Shown: one piece after another, positions 56,891 through 64,000 of the stretch
Layout of the letters: each line of letters opens with the position of its first letter
How positions within the stretch are numbered: the first letter of the stretch is position 1
NCBI GenBank assembly: GCA_949752735.1
Contig: OX457047.1
Span: 3,314,782 to 3,378,781, forward strand
DNA length: 64,000 nt
Direction: 5' to 3'
Source of the DNA: Lumbricus terrestris
Taxonomy: Eukaryota > Annelida > Clitellata > Crassiclitellata > Lumbricidae
Position numbers and translations under genes: made by a program
Notes under the pieces: generated by a model
What the model saw: only the letters and a program-made list of their open reading frames with translations
Database searches by the model: none
What the model was told of the DNA's origin: nothing

Positions 56891-59591
56891 CTAAAATCAA
56901 CGAAAGAAACTTGTGTTAGACAGATCGTATTGATATTTTTGAAACTGAATTGATTCTCATTTTAAATCTAATCAAATATAATTGAAACTCCACGAACGCA
57001 ATCTCCCTTACGTTGTCTGGCTAAGCATAATTCTTAGAAAAATCGATTTTATATTTGAGTTTTAAGCAAATATAAATCGTTGTTATTAAGACATCTTTAA
57101 AAAGCTATTTAATATTTAAGATCTATTTCTTTGAGTTCATCTCGGTCTTTCTAAATATTTTCAAATTCCGTGACTTTCAGGGACTTTTTGGAAATCACCG
57201 GTTTGCCTTAGATTTTTAAAGTCTAATTCCATGACTTTCCAAGTTTTCCAAACCTTGTACTAATTACCTTAGCCTACCTTAACATACCATATCGTACCTT
57301 TCCCTCACCTTTCTTCGCCATAAACCTCATCTCTACCCTTCACCACAAAATCATTCGACATAGAATTTTAAACCAACCAATTCGATACTGCGACCTCGAA
57401 GTGAACAGTGCTGGTCTGTGGCTTCTCCGGAGAATTGTTCGCTGAAGGCAACCGATCTCTTCAAGCATCTGCAAAAACAATACGTTGAACAGGTGAAGAT
57501 TTCTCATTAAAATCTACGGTTCTATGATTCTGAGCAATGAGCAGAGTTTTAGGTCTTAGTGATATGGCAGAGAAAAACTAACACAGATTTTGAAGAGAAA
57601 CTATGGCACATTTTTCATTAAAAGTAAGGCAGATTTTGATTAAAAACCATGACAGATTCTAACTAAAAACTATGGCAGATTTTGAATAAAAACTATGGCA
57701 GATTTTGAATAAAAACATGGCAAATTTTTGTTTAAAACCAAACTAAGACAGATTTGTTGGAGATTTTTGATTAAAAACCAAACTATAACAGATCTTGATT
57801 AAAACCTATGACAGATATGATTAAAAACTATGGCAGATCTTGATTAAAATCATGACAGATTTTGATTAAAAACAATGGCAGATTTTCATAAAAAAAACTA
57901 TGGCAGATTTTAATTACTGGTAAAAGTCTGGCAGATTTTTATATAAAGCAAACTGGGACATTGATACAAATCAGTTACTTTATTAAAAAATGCAACAAGA
58001 CAATAACTACTTTACCAATCAACAAAATCAAAACTCTACCAATCAACACGTCAATCAATACCTCTAAGAGTTCAAATATCGCAACTGGCTGCAGGACCGG
58101 ATTGTACTTTTCGACGAGGGCACTTCGCACCACCCCCGGGGTTTCAACGACGAACAGCATCACAGCTTCCAACATCGTCTGCAACGTCGGTCGGTTGACC
58201 GTGCCCTCTGGAGTCCGCCAAGGACGCGGAATCAGCCGAACCTTCTTGTATGTACTAAACACAGCAATCCAGAACTCAATCAACCAATCAATCAATCAAA
58301 CAAACAATTAATCAAACAATCAATCAATCAATCAAACAATTTTTTATGTCTCCGGATAATTTTTTGAAATCCCGAGGGATCTGAGATACCTCGGGTAAAC
58401 AAAATCAAACCAACAATCAATCAATCAATCAGTTGATCAGGATTTATATAGCGCCCATTTCAAGATCCACTCTGTGCTCCCGGCCCAGGTCAGGGGCAAA
58501 AATTACAGTCTTCAACAGTTGGTGAAGCTAAGAACAGGTGTTGCGCAGTGAAGGGAACATGGGGTCTGGGAGGGAGGGGTTCAGCGAATCCATCCCCAGA
58601 AAACTGCAAAACCAAGTCTTAAACGATGAATTTGTAGCAAACAAACAAGTGCTCAGTCAAATTAATTACGATCTTCATTATCAGTCATGAGTACCACATC
58701 AATCTCACTAACTAGTTTTAAAAACGATAAGTAGAGGGGCCAAATAATAAAAGTAATAATAGTAATGACGGTAATGTTAGTAATTACAATGATTTAACAC
58801 AACTAACGATAACATTCTGCTGTCATCGTTATTCATAACAGCGCAAAATTGTTGCTGAGTGACGATGTTTGCGGAAAAACTGAGAAACTGAAGAATTACC
58901 ATTAATATTAAATTATTTAATATTATCATAAATTCTCCTATTTTGGCACAACACCCAATTCAAAGCTCCAGCACAGAGTAAATGGCTAAAAATCCATGTG
59001 GCAGTTGAGATGAGACGTACCCTTTCGGAGGAGGAGGAGGCGTCGGAAGAGCATTTCCATTCTTCGGCAGTGGACTTTCACCGACATCCTCGGCATTTTC
59101 CGAAGGCTGAAAAGGAAATATTACTAATTAACTGGCCTAGTTAGCTACAGCGGTAAGTGAGAGCGGCATACGTTTGTTGGTTGCAACGGACTGCGGTTCA
59201 AGCCCAGGGCTGGGAGTTGACATTCAGAGATTTAGATATATCGGGCTAGCACGTGTGGGACGCAGGGGCGCAAGCTCCTGGGGAGCGACCTTAGGCAAGT
59301 TGCTTACCCATCATTGTCTGTGGGGAAGGCAACGGGAAACCACCTCACTCATCTCATCCCCAGGGGCGTAAAGCCAATGAACCTGCCTTCGGGCAGAGAA
59401 CCATCATCATCAATAATTAACAGATCAGTATTTTAAGAATTGAGCAAACACATCAATCCTCTAAACAGGCTGAGTTCCATCAAGTCTTGCGCCATCATGA
59501 GGTTAATTTAAAGTGCTATAATTATAACTGTTCATATACTAATTAGACATGCATACAGACACACACACACACACACACATACAAACATATA

Positions 59592-59623
<32 letters not shown>

Positions 59624-62600
59624 CATTAGGGTGGTTCAAAAAAATAAAATTCAAGCTAGGTACCAAGACACCCTCTCAATTTGTTAGACCTGTCAATAGT
59701 ATTATTGACACCAAATTTCAACTTCCTAGTCCAACTGGAAGATTGTGCTCAACGACGTAGAAATATTACCATATAGTTGTATTGGATAGAAATCTTAATT
59801 CATTGTAGCTTGATCAAAAACCTCAACCATTGTCGTGCAGATGACCTTGAAATAGTTTCTGTTGTGCTATTATACTTACCGCAGTCAAGACTAGACTGCT
59901 GTTTAGCCATCAATTGACAAATGTACTTGATAGCAATGACATATTATACGCTGATCTGATCATGAAGCATTAAGATTGTTGGTGTCAAACACTGCGCAGC
60001 AGCGCTTGTGTGCGACCTTTTGTCCTGTCACTTTCACGGAATACCATTCACATGGAGTGCTTACGATGACCAGGATGGAGCATGCTGAAACTGTAAGATC
60101 TGAATTTGTACCCACTTGCAGCACACTGGATATGTTGACCGCCTGTCAGTGCTAGTTTCAGGTGATGGTGTGGATAAACTCTTTATTGTGCCCAACTTTC
60201 CCTCTATGCCGGATATAATTTAAATCCAAGGTCTTTCATTATCTTCTGAACTTAATATGAAGACTCACTAATAATGTTCAAGCCTTGATCTTTGATACAA
60301 CACATGACAACACCGGGTGTTTTAGAGGAGTAGCCTAAACGTTTTTCAAGAAGACATAATAGGAAACAAGTTTATATGGCTGGCCTGCTGTCATCATAGG
60401 GATGGAGTTGATTTTAGGGAAAATCTCCATTTGTGCTGTGGTCCATCTAATTCAAAATATAATCCAATATTTAAGAGATTTAAGAATGTGTGGGATGGTG
60501 TAACACGTGACAACATCCGAGTTCTATAAGTTGTATCCATTACTGAAGCCTCCCGTGAGAGATCATTCGGTTTTCTCAAGTAGTCTGCTGAAAATAAAGT
60601 CAGTTTAAGAGATGACTACCAAGAAATCATTGAGGTGTCAATGGTTGTCCTTGGAAGTCAGCCCTCAATAAGAAACTGGATAGCCCAATTTACCACACAC
60701 GTTGATTGGCCAGATTACTGTATGCCATCAAAACATACCGATTTAGCAGTCAACGTGACGTATTCAATCTAAGAAAGTAGGAAGAAACTCAGATTCATCC
60801 ATTTGTGTGATTTGGTTCCCTTCTTCTCTCAAAGGCATGGGCAAAAACCTCCTCTTGCTGCTGAAACTCCAGGACAAGATCGGTAAATTTTGATTCATCT
60901 AGGAAATAATATTATGATTCAGGTGACTACTATCTATAGGAGATCAGCGTTGCTGCCATGAATGTCCTAGAAAATCACTAGTACATTGTACCTTTCAGAT
61001 GAGGCTTAAGGTCTGACACTGTTATGTTGCCAACTGCCTGCTACAGATAAGGTGAAGATACTTTACGTAATGACTGCAAATCCTCCGTGAAAGGATGTTG
61101 AGGGGTAATGATGTGGTGCTGAAGGAGAGGGATTGCCTGGGCGACTTTGTAACCCAGTCAACACTGACACTACTGCCACACCTGAAGTTTGGTGATTCTC
61201 TGTTTGCACTTACACCTGAGCAATAGATTGAGAATGAGGATTATCAGCAGGGCAGAGACTGAAGTCAGCAATTAAGAGTGGTCAACAACACGGCTGAGAG
61301 AAGTGTGAAGTTGTTCGAGGAATCTGACTGACTCATCGCTGATGAAGAAAAAAGCTGTGTTTTCTCCGAGTGGTCAAGGCAAATAGGAAAGTTGTCCTCA
61401 CTCAATCAATCAAGAAATCTGCTGTTGACACCGTGCTTGCAAACTGCAAGGCCTTCTTGAGTATAAGACTGCATCGGGTGTTGGTGTCATAAAATATGAA
61501 CAATTATAGACATTTGTGGATTTAATTATGTTTTTTGACTTTTTTGACACTTTCCAAATTTAAAACCTACTGAAATTTTCGATTTCAAGCTGACCAACTC
61601 TTTAAGTATCACACATATTGTCATGTTACAGAAATGTTTGATTTATTTCGAAAAAAACTCGATCGTATGGGAATATAATGCTCGACACATGTATTTCTAC
61701 ATTAACGTCTATACATTGGCCCATGCAAAGTAACACAGTCGTTGAGCACCGCTTTCCAGTTGGAATAGGAAGCTGAAATTTTGTCTCAATAATACTAAAT
61801 ATTGATAGGTCTAACAAACGGGGAGGGTGTCTTGGTTTTTAGCTTGAACTTTATTTTTTACCATGTATCTGTGAACCACACTAATATACATACATACATA
61901 CATACATATACAATTATACATACAAACAAACAAACATACAAACAAGTCAACCAGCATACATGTACAGGGCACAAAGCACTTGCACAAGATCGTTTAAAAA
62001 TTCTGCATATAATACTGAAATACCAAAACAACATAAGTGCCATTATTTTCATAAATAATATCCTCCTCACATAGTTCAGAAGTCAAGAGCCATAACTAGA
62101 CACTGTAGACAGGAAGAGGTATGATTTCAGTTTGGAGTCAGAGATCGTCTCACTTAAGAGTGCCTATATATACAATACAATACATACTGGAACAGCTGAC
62201 CTAAAGATATTCGTACCATTCAGTTCTAGTTAAGATTTTGATTTCTCATGTATATAGTGAACTCTGGCAGCGGAATCCATTACTTGTGAGCAGAGGCATG
62301 ATTGCACACAATCACATAACTATTCTGCCTTCAAAAACTGGCTCAAAACTCAACATTTTTGCTTCGATTTCAAGCCCTTCGACATTTCTAACTCCATTTT
62401 CCTCTGGTCACTGACTATCCTCACCTCAGATTCAGATTTGGTGTGACCTCACGCGCATCGCAAATTGCAATTAATTATAATTATATTGCTTATATTAATT
62501 AATTAATGATAATATTTACTGATCTTGAATCCATCATCATACCTGCATTGAGCAAGGCTCATCCAGCAGCTCGCACTCACTCACGCTCGCCACAGCAGCA

Positions 62601-64000
62601 AGATGCAACGGCCTGTCCTCGGTTGTACAACCCGTTTCCACGCCGTCACCCGAGTTGTCCGCATTGTCGTTCGTTGCATTCGCATCGGGAGAACAACCGT
62701 CTGATGCGTCCAATGAATTCTCATCGCTGGCGCCATCTACCTGCGGCAACCGCAAACGACTCTCGTCTTCCGCGGACTGTCTCCCTGCTTGCATGTCGCT
62801 GGTATCCTGCACGGCACCAGTCCGGTCTCTCTGGATTTGATCTGTAACTGTTGCCGACAACTGACCCGAACTAACTGAACTCGGTCGACTAGAACTGACC
62901 AAAGGCTGACCAGGCGGGGCAGGATTTGGCACAACTGACGAGCCAGGATTCTGGGAAGTAGTGCCGACCCAGCCGAGGTTCTGCAGGGTCACCCCGGGTG
63001 GGAGTCTTAGCCGCACCTGCTGACCCGGTTGGAGTGATCCCTGCTTCACCAGCATCTCCTGAATCTGTCTCGCAAGGTCGCTTGTGCCCGAAGCGCTCCC
63101 TAGAGTGCGTGCGGGAACGCGGATTCTGATCCCGTGGGGAGTCGATGGACCGCTTGATATGGTGGTCGGAACGGAACCCGGGGAGCCGAACCGTGGTGAG
63201 CCCATAATGGGACCGGGTGAGAACCGGTTTGATGATGGGACTGCGACGTGCTGGGCAGGCATGGGGGAAGTTCCCTCAGATGAATATGACCCTCCAGTAA
63301 TGGTTGATCGTTGGGGCAAGCTATCCGACGAAGTCGCAACATCGGATCTGTACATGGTGTCAGAAGTAAGTCTCTGCCTTTCCGAACTCCCGGTCACGGC
63401 GGTGGATCGACCGACTGGAGAAGCGAACGAGGGACTTGTGGAAACGTCGTTGCATTGGCGGCGACCTGCTGTCTCAGCTTCCGTTGCCGCGTCTGTTTTG
63501 AGTTTACCGGATTTCCTCTCCGGAGAGAAGACCGTTATGGTCGTGCAAGTTCCCGAAGTTGCCATTCGAACGACCTGCGACGCCTTTCTGCCGGGGGTCG
63601 CAGCTTCCAACTCCGCACTCGATTGCGGAGTTGTTGCTGGTAAATCCAATCGTGGTGCGGGAGCGCTTGGAGACAGAACTGGCGACGACAAAACGGTCGA
63701 ATCATCATTGGAACGTGGCGATGACATTGACGACGACTTCTTGCGTGGCCTCACGTTCGCTGAATACGTCTGGGATGCATTTAAGTCCGATGCAACTTTC
63801 GTCTTTGAAACTTGCCAATCGGTTTCTGTCTCCGGTGTTGTTCCCGAAATCAGCCTCGATCGACGTTTTCTTGTTGCGCTAGAGGGCGGCGATTTCTGCA
63901 CGCTTGTAAGTTCGGTTTCGTTCGCGGGAGACATCCAGGATGGGAGTCGGATAGGGCGTGGACTCTTCGGGGATTTAGGAGTCGTTTGTCCACGGCGCTC
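56760..64000 (-). CDS. GTF3C1: General transcription factor 3C subunit 1-like (TFIIIC largest subunit), C-terminal part; 5' end outside window
   Basis: TFIIIC220 is the largest subunit of the factor that binds the B box of tRNA genes and recruits TFIIIB/Pol III. Five exons: 64000-62543 (open at the edge), 59106-59021, 58254-58062, 57468-57378, 56890-56760. Phases 0, 2, 0 and 1 all match, giving 652 residues in the window. Recognition rests on the C-terminal block: RLIPRPWRTPEGTVNRPTL, then YNPVLQPVAIFELLE, EEIGCLQRTILRR and PTPDCFVKLGQFV, which match the end of vertebrate GTF3C1 in order and spacing. The 486-residue upstream exon is Ser/Thr/Pro-rich and unrecognisable alone; it is assigned by strand, a good donor (CAG|GTATGA) and matching phase. 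Human GTF3C1 is about 2,100 aa, so most of the protein lies beyond the right edge. Confidence 0.85.
57378..57468 (-). CDS. GTF3C1: GTF3C1-like penultimate exon
   Basis: 91 nt after TTTTGCAG encoding MLEEIGCLQRTILRRSHRPA and on. The donor is taken as ATTG|GTTGGT because it alone gives the phase required by the last exon; a nearer AG|GTCGCA would shift frame. Confidence 0.75.
57570..57960 (-). repeat. About 23-25-bp tandem repeat in a GTF3C1 intron
   Basis: Roughly thirteen imperfect units of ACTATGGCAGATTTTGATTA plus AAA; fills most of the 0.6-kb intron. Confidence 0.88.
58062..58254 (-). CDS. GTF3C1: GTF3C1-like conserved C-terminal winged-helix-like exon
   Basis: 193 nt. The acceptor GTTTAG was chosen over a closer CAAG because only it restores phase. 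It encodes RPWRTPEGTVNRPTLQTMLE and the following VVRSALVEKYNPVLQPVAIF block, the most diagnostic GTF3C1 segment in the window. Donor TTAGAG|GTATTG, phase 0. Confidence 0.87.
58256..58620. repeat. (AATC)n and minus-strand L2-like tail in a GTF3C1 intron
   Basis: CAATCAATCAATCAATC tracts at 58276-58340 and 58405-58435 next to (minus) GGGCGCTATATAAATCCTG, a retroposon tail with its tandem repeat. Confidence 0.65.
59021..59106 (-). CDS. GTF3C1: GTF3C1-like exon with proline run
   Basis: 86-nt exon after CTTTTCAG encoding a short acidic linker and a run of five prolines, with donor AAAGG|GTACGT in phase 2. It joins in frame to both neighbours. Confidence 0.72.
59140..59415 (+). mobile_element. 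tRNA-derived SINE with LINE-like tail in a GTF3C1 intron
   Basis: tRNA-like head with B box GGTTCAAGCCC (59195-59205), and tail GAACCTGCCTTCGGGCAGAG (59379-59398) then AACC(ATC)n. The tail matches the LINE fragments at 9774-9797 and 12485-12508. Confidence 0.75.
59555..59626 (+). repeat. (AC)n/(CATA)n microsatellite
   Basis: Continues as (CATA)n after the transposon at 61884-61940, so the element inserted into this microsatellite. Confidence 0.9.
59627..61883 (+). mobile_element. hAT-like autonomous-type element, decayed, TSD ATATACAT
   Basis: Imperfect TIRs of about 150 bp: TAGGGTGGTTC ... CAAGCTA..ACCAAGACACCCT, mirrored at the right. Flanking ATATACAT at 59619-59626 and 61884-61891 (inside a microsatellite, so less decisive). 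Decayed plus-strand coding pieces include VDRLSVLVSGDGVDKLFIVP, NKFIWLACCHH and NPIFKRFKNVWDGV, with many stops. This is a transposase-like family I recall only as uncharacterised. Confidence 0.72.
61884..62542. other. GTF3C1 intron, remaining part
   Basis: (CATA)n, then AT-rich DNA with TTAATTAATTAA near 62490. No coding signal. Confidence 0.5.
62543..64000 (-). CDS. GTF3C1: GTF3C1-like Ser/Pro-rich exon (5' incomplete)
   Basis: Open through the right window edge (codon boundary at 64000) and ending at CSMQ before GTATGA. It is rich in SP/TP motifs and basic patches (RKRRSR, RPRKKSSS); the end is acidic. It is probably disordered. The first internal ATG (63934) is not taken as a start because the frame continues past it. 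Confidence 0.72.

Noticed and set aside
62506..62847. Plus-strand open frames overlapping the Ser-rich exon
   Set aside because: Shadows of the minus-strand GTF3C1-like exon; they lack support and cross its splice donor.

Overview
This is animal nuclear DNA, from a marine invertebrate. Genes are split by GT-AG introns, intergenic DNA is AT-rich, and microsatellites and transposable elements (TEs) are abundant. The proteins recognised (an Ataxin-1/AXH protein, TFIIIC subunit GTF3C1, the MICOS protein MIC19/CHCHD3, and a duplicated exon of a PP2A B55 subunit) are metazoan in type. The palindrome AGGCCT is strikingly frequent; I associate that with echinoderm genomes, but this placement is a weak inference.

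Layout. 1-13.9 kb: a head-to-tail array of about 3.5 related units (A 1322-6660, B 6668-10230, C 10233-13097, partial D from 13098). Units contain a tRNA-derived SINE, L2-like retroposon tails, LINE 3' fragments and expanding microsatellites. Units A and B each carry an exon homologous to PP2A regulatory subunit B55; it is open in A and broken in B. 14-20 kb: a TIR element, an almost pure A/T block and two arrays of a roughly 10-bp repeat. 20.5-25.2 kb (+): an Ataxin-1-like gene with its AXH domain split over two exons; the intron holds a SINE and a Helitron. 25-33 kb: no gene seen, with long pyrimidine tracts and simple repeats. 33-50 kb: a TE graveyard, mainly hAT-type elements with CAG...CTG ends and 8-bp target duplications. 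It also holds a CACTA-ended element carrying an uncharacterised protein pseudogene, split by an 833-bp hAT element that has an apparently identical copy 2.9 kb away. 50.1-54.3 kb (-): a complete seven-exon MIC19/CHCHD3 gene. 56.8-64 kb (-): the last five exons of a GTF3C1-like gene, running off the right edge; its large intron holds a 2.26-kb hAT-like element and a tRNA-SINE.

The three genes are functionally unrelated (nuclear transcription/repression, mitochondrial cristae, RNA polymerase III transcription) and I see no operon-like relation. GTF3C1 and MIC19 lie tail-to-head on the minus strand about 2.4 kb apart. Exon joins were chosen because splice sites, reading phase and family alignment agree. 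TE boundaries are given to the base only where a target-site duplication is visible. The most interesting observations are the duplicated B55 exon, the CACTA-type carrier of an uncharacterised gene, the identical hAT pair, and insertions whose empty sites survive in sister repeat units.
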